From positions 62,001-126,000 of the forward strand of contig PABI01000123.1 of assembly GCA_002699125.1 (NCBI GenBank): 64,000 bases of DNA, given 5' to 3'. Shown one piece after another: positions 34,179 to 41,615 of this stretch. Every line of letters starts with the position of its first letter. Positions within the stretch are counted from its first letter, which is position 1. The notes under the pieces are model-generated. The model had not been told where the DNA came from and ran no database searches. It worked only from the letters and a program-made list of their open reading frames with translations. This stretch comes from Anaerolineaceae bacterium (GTDB lineage: Bacteria > Chloroflexota > Anaerolineae > Promineifilales > Promineifilaceae). The position numbers and the translations under genes are program-made.

Positions 34179-36251
34179 CTATTTCACCCAAGAAGGATAG
34201 CTGCCCCGCTCGGTGATTTGGCGGACGTTGCTGCCGTCAGCATTCATCATGTAGATGACGCCGGTGTTCGCCTGATCCTGCGTAAAAATGATGCGGCTGC
34301 CGTCAGCGGTCCAGTCGGCACCCCAATCATAGTTGGGACTATTGTAAAGCAGTTGGCTGTTGCTGCCATCGGCATTCATGATGAAAATTGCCGGGTCGGT
34401 GCCAATGAGGGAGAGGTAGAGTATGAAACGGCCGTCTGGCGACCATTCCGGTGCCCAATCGCTGATGCTGTTGTCCGTCAGCCGGCGCTGGTTTTGGCCG
34501 TCGGCGTCCATCGTGTAAATCTCCCAACTGCTGCTGCCGGATGGTCCCGAATTGTACACGAGTTGGTTATTCACCGACCAGCTCATGTGTCCTTCACGCA
34601 TCTGGTTAAAGGTGAGCTGCCGCCGGTTGGTGCCATCGGCGTTCATAACAAAAATTTCGTAGTCGCCATCCTCATCGGAAATGAAAGCCACCTGTTGGCC
34701 GTCGGGCGACCAGGTGGGCAGGCGATCGTCGCTGGCGGGGGCGTTGGTCAATCGGCGCTGGTCGCTGCCATCGCTGTTCATCACGTACACTTCCCAATTG
34801 CCGTCCCGGTTGGACTCAAACAACACCCGGCTGCCGTCCAGCGAAACGACGGGGTAGTTGTCCTCAGCACTGTTGTTGGTGAGGTTGATCTGGTTGGAGC
34901 CGTCGGCATTCATGATGTAGATATCAAAATCGCCGTCCCGGTCGGATTGGAAGATGATTTTGTTTTGCAGGGGAACGGCCGTATCCGTCGGCGGCAGCGT
35001 GGCAGTTGGTGGGGCTGTAGGCACGGGCGTTTCTGTTCCAATTGCCTCAGCCGCTGGTTCTTCCGTTTCCTCCGACACAATCGGCACCAGCGTGGCCTCA
35101 GACGTTGCTGTAGACACATCTTCAACAACCTGGACGGGAACGGCCGTATCGCTGGCAGTGGCGGTAGGGGACGACGGCCGCTGCCAGACAAAATAGAGGA
35201 TGAGCAGCCCAATCAGCGCGGGCACCACCACAAACACCCAGCGGGGAACAGCAGCAAACTTGCCCGGCTCATCTCCAAGCAGTTCTGTTTTGGTGATGGG
35301 CGTTGCTGGGGGTAACGGCCGTAACATTTCGCTGCGGCGAGTGCGCTGCTGGTAAACCGTCTGTGGCCCCGTTTGCGGCAGGTGAAACGCGCCGCTGTCG
35401 CCCTCGGCGACTAATGCCTGCTCCACATTGGCGACCAGCGTGGCCGCATCCGGCACGCGCTGTGCGGGGTCTTTTTGCAAACAATTGTCTACCAGACGGT
35501 AGGTGGTTTCCGTCAGGTTGGTGCGGGTGTGGGCCAAAGGCGGTGGCTCTTCATACACGTGCTGGTGCAGCACGGCCAGCGGGCTGTCGGCCTGAAACGG
35601 GGTGTTCCCGGCCAGCAGTTCATACAGGATCACGCCTAACGAGTAAATATCGGAACGGCCGTCGAGCGGTTTGCCGCTGGCCTGTTCGGGCGACATGTAG
35701 AAGGGCGTGCCCATGATGTTGCCGGTTTGGGTGAGCCGGGTGAGCGATTCGGCGGAAGCGATGCCCAGGTCCGTAAGCACCGGCACGCCGTCGGGATGCA
35801 GCAAAATGTTGCTGGGCTTTAAATCACGGTGGATGATGCCTGCCTGGTGCGCTGTGTGCAGCGCATCGGCAATTTGGCGCATGATGCTGAGGGCAGCGGT
35901 GATGGTAAACATCTCCTGCTGCTCGGCCAGCGCATGCAGGCGGGCTTGCAGCGTGCCCCCTTTGATGTACTGCATGGCCAGATACGGCCGTCCATCCGGC
36001 GTAAAATCAGTGCTGTAAATCTGGACAATGTTGGGATGGTTCAGCTGGGCGGTAATTTGGGCTTCGCGGCGAAAGCGGGTGATAAATGCTTTGTCCTGGG
36101 CCAAAATGGAGCGCATCACCTTGACGACCACTTCACGGTTCAGGGAGGTATCCAGGGCAACGTAAACCTCGGCCATGCCCCCTTGCGCCAGGAAAGAGAG
36201 AAGGCGGTACGGGCCAATCTGTTGACCGGCATTTAGGTTGCTCTCTGTCAT
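34179..36251 (-). CDS. Transmembrane Ser/Thr protein kinase with PD40 propeller ectodomain
   Basis: 690 residues. Kinase domain ~12-275 with FLAQGGMAEVYVA, VVVKVMR, IIHRDLKPSN, TDLGIA and GTPFYMSPEQ. TM at about 337-358 (PRWVFVVVPALIGLLILYFV), a ~75-residue linker, then six PD40/TolB blades to the C-terminus, each with a D-x-YIMNADGSN loop (IYIMNADGSNQINLTNNSAE; VYVMNSDGSDQRRLTN; IFVMNADGTNRRQLTF; IFIMNADGSNSQLLYN). The blades are much more regular than those of the 821-residue kinase, so this propeller is recently expanded. It follows the PP2C gene by 35 bp. Confidence 0.93.
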   Translation of the reverse strand: MTESNLNAGQQIGPYRLLSFLAQGGMAEVYVALDTSLNREVVVKVMRSILAQDKAFITRFRREAQITAQLNHPNIVQIYSTDFTPDGRPYLAMQYIKGGTLQARLHALAEQQEMFTITAALSIMRQIADALHTAHQAGIIHRDLKPSNILLHPDGVPVLTDLGIASAESLTRLTQTGNIMGTPFYMSPEQASGKPLDGRSDIYSLGVILYELLAGNTPFQADSPLAVLHQHVYEEPPPLAHTRTNLTETTYRLVDNCLQKDPAQRVPDAATLVANVEQALVAEGDSGAFHLPQTGPQTVYQQRTRRSEMLRPLPPATPITKTELLGDEPGKFAAVPRWVFVVVPALIGLLILYFVWQRPSSPTATASDTAVPVQVVEDVSTATSEATLVPIVSEETEEPAAEAIGTETPVPTAPPTATLPPTDTAVPLQNKIIFQSDRDGDFDIYIMNADGSNQINLTNNSAEDNYPVVSLDGSRVLFESNRDGNWEVYVMNSDGSDQRRLTNAPASDDRLPTWSPDGQQVAFISDEDGDYEIFVMNADGTNRRQLTFNQMREGHMSWSVNNQLVYNSGPSGSSSWEIYTMDADGQNQRRLTDNSISDWAPEWSPDGRFILYLSLIGTDPAIFIMNADGSNSQLLYNSPNYDWGADWTADGSRIIFTQDQANTGVIYMMNADGSNVRQITERGSYPSWVK

Positions 36252-36286
36252 GGTTATATTTCCGCTGGCGACCAGATTTGTTTAGC

Positions 36287-37687
36287 TCAAGGCGAACAGC
36301 TTTCTCCTGGTGAAAGCAGCTGAATATTGCTTTCCAAGACCCAGCCTTGCAAGGTGGTATCATCAGCCGATTGCACGTTCAAGAAATCACTATTTACCGC
36401 ACAATTGCCCGGTTCATTGGCAGAACGAGAGGTCGTATCCAAAATAATGACTTCCTGACCCGCGGCGATGATTGTTTCGGCAACAGCGGTATCGCTGCAG
36501 CTGGCCAGCTGGTCATCCTGCCACAGAAAGGCGAATACGTCTGGCCTGATGCAGCCGCGGGCCAGCACAATGTCTGGCGGCGGGGTGTCGGTGGCAGCCA
36601 GGGTGGCAGAGGGCAGTGGTTCCAGCGTGGCGGTGGCGGCAACTGTGGCCGTGGCCTCAGGAACGGCCGTTACGACATCGGTTGGCGCAGGCAGTAAGGC
36701 AGGACTGTCTGTTTCTACCGGTACAACTTCGGCCGATGGGGCAACTTCGGGTACGGTCGTTGCCTCGGCGCTGTCCTCACGCGCATTAAAGGCCGGCAGC
36801 ACATAGAAAAAGAGAATCGCCAAAAGAACAAGCACCGTCACAATCAGTGAGGCAATCACCCAGAGAGGGATGCCAGACCGACTGCCAGCGACCGGCGCTG
36901 CGGCGGCAGTTGGCCGCACCTTACCGGGAATCTGGCCCACGTTGACGACAACGGCCGTTACATTATCATGCGTTTTGGCATTAATCGAAGCCTGCACCAA
37001 ATCTTCGGCTGCGGCCTGGGCTGATTTGCCGTGCAGCAGTTGATGAATCTCCTGAAAGTTGAGCGGATCGTGCAGGCCATCGGAGCAAAGCAGGAAAACA
37101 TCGTTGGAATAAATTTCGACGGGATGGGTCAGGTGAACTTCGATTTCTTCTTTGTTGCCCAGCACCTGCGTCACGACGTTGCGTAACTCATGGTTAGCGG
37201 CTTCTTGCGGCGTGAGCACGTTGGCCTCCACCTGTTTTTGCACCCAGGTGTCATCGCGCGTCAACCGCTTTAGCTGATCACCCATCAAAAAATAGGCGCG
37301 GGCATCGCCGACATGGGCGACGTATAGATAGCCGTTGTGGACAACGGCCGTTACCACCGTGCAGCCCATCTTGCCCCCGCCCCGCGTCTGAGACAGATCA
37401 AAAATCACCTGGTTGGCGGTGCGGATGGCCCGTTCCAGGGCAACCTCAATTTCTACTCCGGCCTGGCGATGGTCGTAAAACGCTTTGCTGATGATTTCCG
37501 TGGCTTTGTTGGCAGCCACGTCGCCCGCCTCTTGCCCACCCACGCCATCGGCCACGATGTACAGCGCGCCCAATTCGGTAGGCGTTTCCGTATGGCTCAC
37601 CCAATAGGCATCTTCATTGGCAGAGCGAACAGGTCCTTTGTCGCTTTTGGCTCCCACTAAATCAGGCATGAAGTTGTTCAATTGCAC
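36287..37687 (-). CDS. PP2C-type Ser/Thr phosphatase with membrane anchor and small ectodomain
   Basis: 466 residues. PP2C catalytic domain 8-255: SDKGPVRSANEDAYW, YIVADGVGGQEAGDVA (metal-binding Asp/Gly), GCTVVTAVV, YVAHVGDARAYFL, LLCSDGLHDPL and THDNVTAVVVNVG carry all the metal-ligand Asp residues. TM at about 275-297 (PLWVIASLIVTVLVLLAILF), a Pro/Thr linker, and a ~100-residue extracellular tail with four Cys (ARGCIRPDVF; LASCSDTAVAE; GNCAVNSDFLNVQS; GWVLESNIQLL) that looks like a small disulphide-bonded SH3-like fold. PP2C phosphatases normally reverse PknB-type kinases; an ectodomain on the phosphatase implies that dephosphorylation is also gated from outside. It lies between a kinase and an FHA gene, with an 8-bp gap to the latter. 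Confidence 0.92.
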   Translation of the reverse strand: MQLNNFMPDLVGAKSDKGPVRSANEDAYWVSHTETPTELGALYIVADGVGGQEAGDVAANKATEIISKAFYDHRQAGVEIEVALERAIRTANQVIFDLSQTRGGGKMGCTVVTAVVHNGYLYVAHVGDARAYFLMGDQLKRLTRDDTWVQKQVEANVLTPQEAANHELRNVVTQVLGNKEEIEVHLTHPVEIYSNDVFLLCSDGLHDPLNFQEIHQLLHGKSAQAAAEDLVQASINAKTHDNVTAVVVNVGQIPGKVRPTAAAAPVAGSRSGIPLWVIASLIVTVLVLLAILFFYVLPAFNAREDSAEATTVPEVAPSAEVVPVETDSPALLPAPTDVVTAVPEATATVAATATLEPLPSATLAATDTPPPDIVLARGCIRPDVFAFLWQDDQLASCSDTAVAETIIAAGQEVIILDTTSRSANEPGNCAVNSDFLNVQSADDTTLQGWVLESNIQLLSPGESCSP

Positions 37688-37695
37688 GCCTCCAA

Positions 37696-38799
37696 TCAGG
37701 CTTTGAGGGTGGTAAAGTGTAAGACGGTACGGCCCAGTTTGATTTGTGTGCCTTCTTCCAGTTCAATCTGGTCTTCCTTTTCCCAGGAATCCTGCCGGGC
37801 ATCATACATAAAAAGGCCGTTGGTGCTGTTTTGATCATTTGCGATATAACGGCCGTCTACCAACCGTACCCGCACATGCAAAGCCGACAAAGCCGTGTCG
37901 TTAATAAAAATATCGCTGTTTGGGTCGCGGCCAATGGTTGTTTCTGCCTTTAGCTCAAACTGCTCCCCTTCCCGTTCACCATTACCGATAACCAGCCAGG
38001 CAACGGTTTTTGGCTCGACATGCAGCACTTCTGTGGGTTCAATTTGGGGCTGCGGCCTTTCGGCCACGGTTGGGGGATAAAAATCATCCTCGTCCTCGCC
38101 AGGAAAACGAAAAGCAGGATGTCCCATTTCACGCATGTCGTCATCCATTAAGGTACGCTTAGACGGATCATCCGCTGGTGCCGGGGCATCATCAACAATC
38201 GTTGCATGGGGATCGCGCGACGGTTGCCCCTCATCAACCATTGTTGCCTTTGGCGCCGCAGAAAAAGCATCGTCTACCATTGTGGCATTGCTATCCAGCG
38301 GGGCTGGACGGCGTGGCTGTGGCGGCGTGGCATGAAACGGGGTTTGTTGCGGTTGGTTACGGCCGTAGCTCACCACCGGCTGTTTCGGCGTACGCCACAG
38401 ATCAAACACTGCCCCCAGGCCAATTCCCAACAGGCCGGCCACTGTTACCCACAAAGCCGGTAAAATCGTCACCTCAAACGCCCCGCTGTTTCCCCGCAGC
38501 TGCAACCATTTGAGCAAAAATACCAGCAGCCCGGCAATAGCGGCCACCACCAGCCCCCAATTGGCGTTGGTTTCCCAGGCAGGCTTCCACAGCGTGCTGG
38601 CCAACAGAAAAAGAGACACCAGTGCCGCAAGCGGCACAATAAAAAAGATAGGGTCCCCGCCGGCATCGGCATCCATAGCCAACTGCAAACCGCTCAGTTC
38701 ACTCTGGGGCATCCCCTCACAAGAAACGGCCACCCAGGGCAAAAAGAAGAGGAATAAGATCAAAATTGCTGCTGGGCCCGATATAACTTTTCCATTCAT
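37696..38799 (-). CDS. Four-span membrane protein with C-terminal FHA domain and Thr-Val-Asp repeats
   Basis: 367 residues. Four hydrophobic spans in the first ~150 residues (ISGPAAILILFLFFLPWVAV; FFIVPLAALVSLFLLASTLW; WGLVVAAIAGLLVFLLKWL; ILPALWVTVAGLLGIGLGAV) are followed by a flexible segment, then an FHA domain at ~270-367 (TTIGRDPNSDIFINDTALSALHVRV; NDQNSTNGLFM). The flexible segment repeats a short phospho-acceptor-like motif: NATMVDDAF, KATMVDEGQ, HATIVDDAP and KRTLMDDDM. Threonines in acidic surroundings next to an FHA domain recall GarA-type switches, where a phosphorylated Thr is bound by the protein's own FHA. Function is therefore probably as a phospho-relay at the membrane; partner unknown. 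Confidence 0.85.
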   Translation of the reverse strand: MNGKVISGPAAILILFLFFLPWVAVSCEGMPQSELSGLQLAMDADAGGDPIFFIVPLAALVSLFLLASTLWKPAWETNANWGLVVAAIAGLLVFLLKWLQLRGNSGAFEVTILPALWVTVAGLLGIGLGAVFDLWRTPKQPVVSYGRNQPQQTPFHATPPQPRRPAPLDSNATMVDDAFSAAPKATMVDEGQPSRDPHATIVDDAPAPADDPSKRTLMDDDMREMGHPAFRFPGEDEDDFYPPTVAERPQPQIEPTEVLHVEPKTVAWLVIGNGEREGEQFELKAETTIGRDPNSDIFINDTALSALHVRVRLVDGRYIANDQNSTNGLFMYDARQDSWEKEDQIELEEGTQIKLGRTVLHFTTLKA

Positions 38800-38846
38800 A
38801 TCTGTTTTTCCTGCGCTGTGATGTTATCAACAAAAACAAATCAAGT

Positions 38847-39641
38847 TTACCAGTCGTTTATCAGGGAGACGATGTCTGCTTTTACGGCCGTTTCCACCAC
38901 CAATGGCCCGTTTGCATCCCCCGTAGGCGACGTCATCAGCCAGCTATGCTCCTGGTCTTGCACCAAAGTAAAATCTTGCTTGGCCACGCTCTGGTCGGCC
39001 TGCTGCTTGAGCATTTGAAGGATAGAGACGTGGGGCGAACGGCTTAAGGTGTTGACTAACGCTGTAGCCGCTTCCCGGTTGGGCTGATGTTTGGTGAGAT
39101 GGGTAACGGCCGTATCCACCTCCCCCTCTCTGGCCCACTGTCGCACCTGCCCAAAATCGGTCACCTCCAACGAATAGGTACCATTTTTATGCGCCTTGTC
39201 TTCCCAGGAACACAGCTGCAAAACTTGTTCCACCATTTGGTCTTTTGTTGGAAGTAAAGTAAACAGATGGAGCACGTCGTCTGGCCGAGTATGGGCCACA
39301 AAATCATCGCCGCGAATATGGCCAAAATAACGCACCGGTAGATCGCCGTCTTCTTGCCAATGGTAAACAAAAACAGTCTGCGTGGCATAGGCGCAAATGC
39401 CAACGGCCGTCATCAACAAGTTATGTAAAGCCAGGCTGCCATCATCCTGCACCCGCGCCAGCTCTCTGGCACGCAAAGCCCGGCTGGCCACCGTCAGCGC
39501 CAGTTCCAGGCCATCGGGCGTTAAATTCCCCTGCGGATCGTTATCCAAGCCGGGAATTGAATCCACTTGTAGCAAGCGTAAAGTCAGCAGCAATTCCTCT
39601 CTGGAAAGAAGCAGGTTAATTGGCTCGTTTGAATTGTTCAT
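38847..39641 (-). CDS. Conserved-position hypothetical protein in the type VII locus
   Basis: 264 residues, no signal peptide or membrane span, mixed alpha/beta composition (LLLSREELLLTLRLLQVDSI; LPVRYFGHIRGDDFVAHT; SWEDKAHKNGTYSLEVTDFG). I do not recognise a family. It is soluble and lies between a WXG100 protein gene and the FHA membrane protein. In ESX loci the soluble neighbour of the substrates is often a substrate-specific chaperone (EspG), which is similar in size, but I see no convincing sequence match; this is inference from context only. It ends with an amphipathic block VVETAVKADIVSLINDW. Confidence 0.6.
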   Translation of the reverse strand: MNNSNEPINLLLSREELLLTLRLLQVDSIPGLDNDPQGNLTPDGLELALTVASRALRARELARVQDDGSLALHNLLMTAVGICAYATQTVFVYHWQEDGDLPVRYFGHIRGDDFVAHTRPDDVLHLFTLLPTKDQMVEQVLQLCSWEDKAHKNGTYSLEVTDFGQVRQWAREGEVDTAVTHLTKHQPNREAATALVNTLSRSPHVSILQMLKQQADQSVAKQDFTLVQDQEHSWLMTSPTGDANGPLVVETAVKADIVSLINDW

Positions 39642-39664
39642 AAACGATCTCCGTTTTCATCATC

Positions 39665-39692
39665 GTAGGGTCAAGGCATGCCTTGACCCTAC
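39665..39692. repeat. Perfect 28-bp palindrome between type VII genes
   Basis: GTAGGGTCAAGGCA (39665-39678) is exactly mirrored by TGCCTTGACCCTAC (39679-39692). It starts 6 bp after the stop of the glycine-rich WXG100 gene and ends 24 bp before the next ATG. In the mRNA it gives a loop-less 14-bp hairpin that could limit read-through or stabilise the upstream message. The sequence also resembles a dispersed repeat found in other genomes. Confidence 0.8.
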
Positions 39693-39697
39693 TGCCT

Positions 39698-40861
39698 TTA
39701 ATCATCGTCCCGGTTATTATTGATAGCTTTGCCCAACAAAGCCAAAAAGGGACTGGCCGCGGCCGCACCCAACCCAAGCCCAAGGTTCGATTGACTAGCC
39801 GGGGCACCAGGGGCCACTGCCGCCGCTGGCGCGGAAGCAGCCGGAATGCTGCCCGGCGCACCGCTGCCAGCACCACCACCCAGACCACCCAATGATTGAT
39901 AGCGCAGGCCACCCGCCTGAACAGATTCGCTGGGAACGGCCGTACCAAAACCCCCACCAAAGCTGCGCGGCACATTGCCTCGGCCAAACGGATCGCGGAT
40001 GTCGCTATTGGGCGATGCGCCGCTGCCGCTGCCACCCCCACCACTGCTCAAAGGCTCTGAACCGCCGCCGGACCCGCCACCGCTGCTGCCGCCACCCGAA
40101 AGCGCACTTTCAGTACCTCCGCCACCGGATGCACTGCCGCCACCAGAGGCACCGCCAGCTGTCACATCAGACAGCCAATCGCGGGGAATGCCATAATCAT
40201 TGTAATTATCACTCATGTAGCCATTGAGCGAATCGGTCACGCCAGAGAGCCAATCGCGGGGAATACCAAAATCGTTGCTATTTGCACCAAAGCCAGATGC
40301 GCCGGAACCAAACAGATCGCCACTGAATAGACCACCACCTAGCCCATTCCCCGGTAAAGTGCTGCCAAAAAATGAATCACTCAATGAGCCCGCTCCGCCA
40401 AATCCGGAGCCACCAAGTCCGCCACCAGCACCGCCGAATCCGCTACTGTTGATGAGCCCTTCCAGGCCGCCAAAACCTGCGGCTGCACCGCCTGCACCAA
40501 ATGCGCCGCCGACACCTGCTCCCGCTGCCGCGCCAACGCCGCCTGCACCGGCCGCAGCGCCACCATCTCGAAAAGAGGATGAGGCTTCTTCGTCAGCTTG
40601 CTGCATGACGTTGGCAATTTGGTTGGAGACCCGGTTGGCCTCACCCAACGCTTCGGCCAGCCGCTGCACGGCGGGCAAGATTTCGCTGTTCATCTCGTTA
40701 AAAAAGGCAGCAGAGCCTTTGCCAATCCAGCCACCGCCTTCTAAGGGGTTCATGGAGCCGCGAACGGCCGTTAACAACGCCTCAACTGCCTCTGAATGCT
40801 GCCCAAATTTCTCGGCAACCTGCTGCAAAGCTTCATAATCAACGCGAATAACTTCGGTCAT
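39698..40861 (-). CDS. WXG100 protein with long glycine-rich C-terminal extension
   Basis: 387 residues. The first ~100 residues form a WXG100 helical hairpin: GGGWIGKGSAAFFNEM with the Trp-Ile-Gly turn, and EASSSFRDGG at the end of helix 2. It is clearly related to the stand-alone WXG100 protein at 53045. Residues ~105-387 are Gly/Ala/Ser-rich and end LFSNGG-free in GKAINNNRDDD. Within the tail the peptide DFGIPRDWLSGV recurs as DYGIPRDWLSDV 29 residues later. The layout parallels PPE or LXG substrates, where a WXG-type head directs export of a variable tail. It is co-translated with the upstream FHA gene (ATGA overlap). Likely a secreted or surface effector or a structural component. Confidence 0.8.
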   Translation of the reverse strand: MTEVIRVDYEALQQVAEKFGQHSEAVEALLTAVRGSMNPLEGGGWIGKGSAAFFNEMNSEILPAVQRLAEALGEANRVSNQIANVMQQADEEASSSFRDGGAAAGAGGVGAAAGAGVGGAFGAGGAAAGFGGLEGLINSSGFGGAGGGLGGSGFGGAGSLSDSFFGSTLPGNGLGGGLFSGDLFGSGASGFGANSNDFGIPRDWLSGVTDSLNGYMSDNYNDYGIPRDWLSDVTAGGASGGGSASGGGGTESALSGGGSSGGGSGGGSEPLSSGGGGSGSGASPNSDIRDPFGRGNVPRSFGGGFGTAVPSESVQAGGLRYQSLGGLGGGAGSGAPGSIPAASAPAAAVAPGAPASQSNLGLGLGAAAASPFLALLGKAINNNRDDD

Positions 40862-41535
40862 GATTGGCCTCCATTACTAAATAAATCGCTACCTGACTCT
40901 GTGCGGACAATAAATTTAAGCGTGATGCTGCTGCGCTCTAGCTGGATGAGATCACCATGCTGCAACGGCCGTTTCACAGCCCCCACTTCTTCTACAGCGC
41001 CTTCCTCATTTTTTACCATCGTTGGATTGCGCGACAGGCTCTCGATGAAAAAACGGCCGTTCTGTTCCGTAATTTGCGCATGGCGGCGCGACACACGCAG
41101 CCCCGTTTGATACGATTCCAAATCCACGGCAATCCGGTCATCGTGCGGCTGATTTTTGTCTGGGCGGCCAATAATGGCCGGCAGCCAGTGCAGCTTGTAC
41201 ACCTTGCCGTTGGCCGTGTCGCGCAGATAGACGGCCTGGCTGGGGCGTTTGGTGCCGGGGGGGAGCGGCCGTTCCACTTCCAGCAGCTTCAGACGAGATT
41301 CATTGGCCACTTGCTGGGCCAACTGCACATCTTCTTGCAATGAAGTTTCCTCATTGTCAGCCGGAACCAAACGGTAATCGGCCGAACTATCGCTTAAATA
41401 TTCCAGCTCCTGAAACTCCTGCAAAATGGCATCGACCAATTCCGCTGGTTTCAGATTGGGCAGCGATTTGGCCCACTGAGCCGGTTTTTCAAAAACATCT
41501 ATGCGCAAATCAAGCCGTTTCTGGTTTGTGCTCAT
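40858..41535 (-). CDS. YukD-like ubiquitin fold fused to FHA domain
   Basis: 225 residues from ATG 41535, chosen because GGAG precedes it; a longer in-frame start at 41586 would add 17 residues. Residues ~5-95 look like a beta-grasp ubiquitin-like domain of the YukD/EsaB type (KRLDLRIDVFEKP; LPNLKPAELVDAILQEFQEL; YRLVPADNEETSLQEDVQLA; LKLLEVERPLP). Residues ~125-215 are an FHA domain with IIGRPDKN, GLRVSRRHAQI and SRNPTMVKN. In Firmicutes type VII systems YukD/EsaB is a separate protein and the FHA pair is part of the EssC ATPase; here FHA is missing from the ATPase and joined to the ubiquitin-like protein. It lies 80 bp downstream of the ATPase gene. Probably a cytosolic phospho-threonine-reading subunit. 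Confidence 0.75.
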   Translation of the reverse strand: MSTNQKRLDLRIDVFEKPAQWAKSLPNLKPAELVDAILQEFQELEYLSDSSADYRLVPADNEETSLQEDVQLAQQVANESRLKLLEVERPLPPGTKRPSQAVYLRDTANGKVYKLHWLPAIIGRPDKNQPHDDRIAVDLESYQTGLRVSRRHAQITEQNGRFFIESLSRNPTMVKNEEGAVEEVGAVKRPLQHGDLIQLERSSITLKFIVRTESGSDLFSNGGQS

Positions 41536-41554
41536 CGTTTTGCTCCTGGTAAAG

Positions 41555-41610
41555 AACCTCCCGCAGGTTTCGTAAACGGCCATCAAATTGGCCGGAACCT
41601 GCGGGAGGTT
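41555..41610 (-). repeat. Inverted repeat after the EccC-like gene
   Basis: AACCTCCCGCAGGTT (41555-41569) pairs perfectly with AACCTGCGGGAGGTT (41596-41610), 15 bp, with 26 bases between that include GGCC blocks. It begins 5 bp past the ATPase stop codon and precedes the FHA gene start by 19 bp. It lies inside the presumed operon and may act as a partial terminator or RNA-stability hairpin. Confidence 0.7.
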
Positions 41611-41615
41611 GAAGA

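Noticed and set aside
38847-39641. EspG chaperone assignment
   Set aside because: Size and position fit, but no conserved EspG sequence feature is visible, so it is left as hypothetical.
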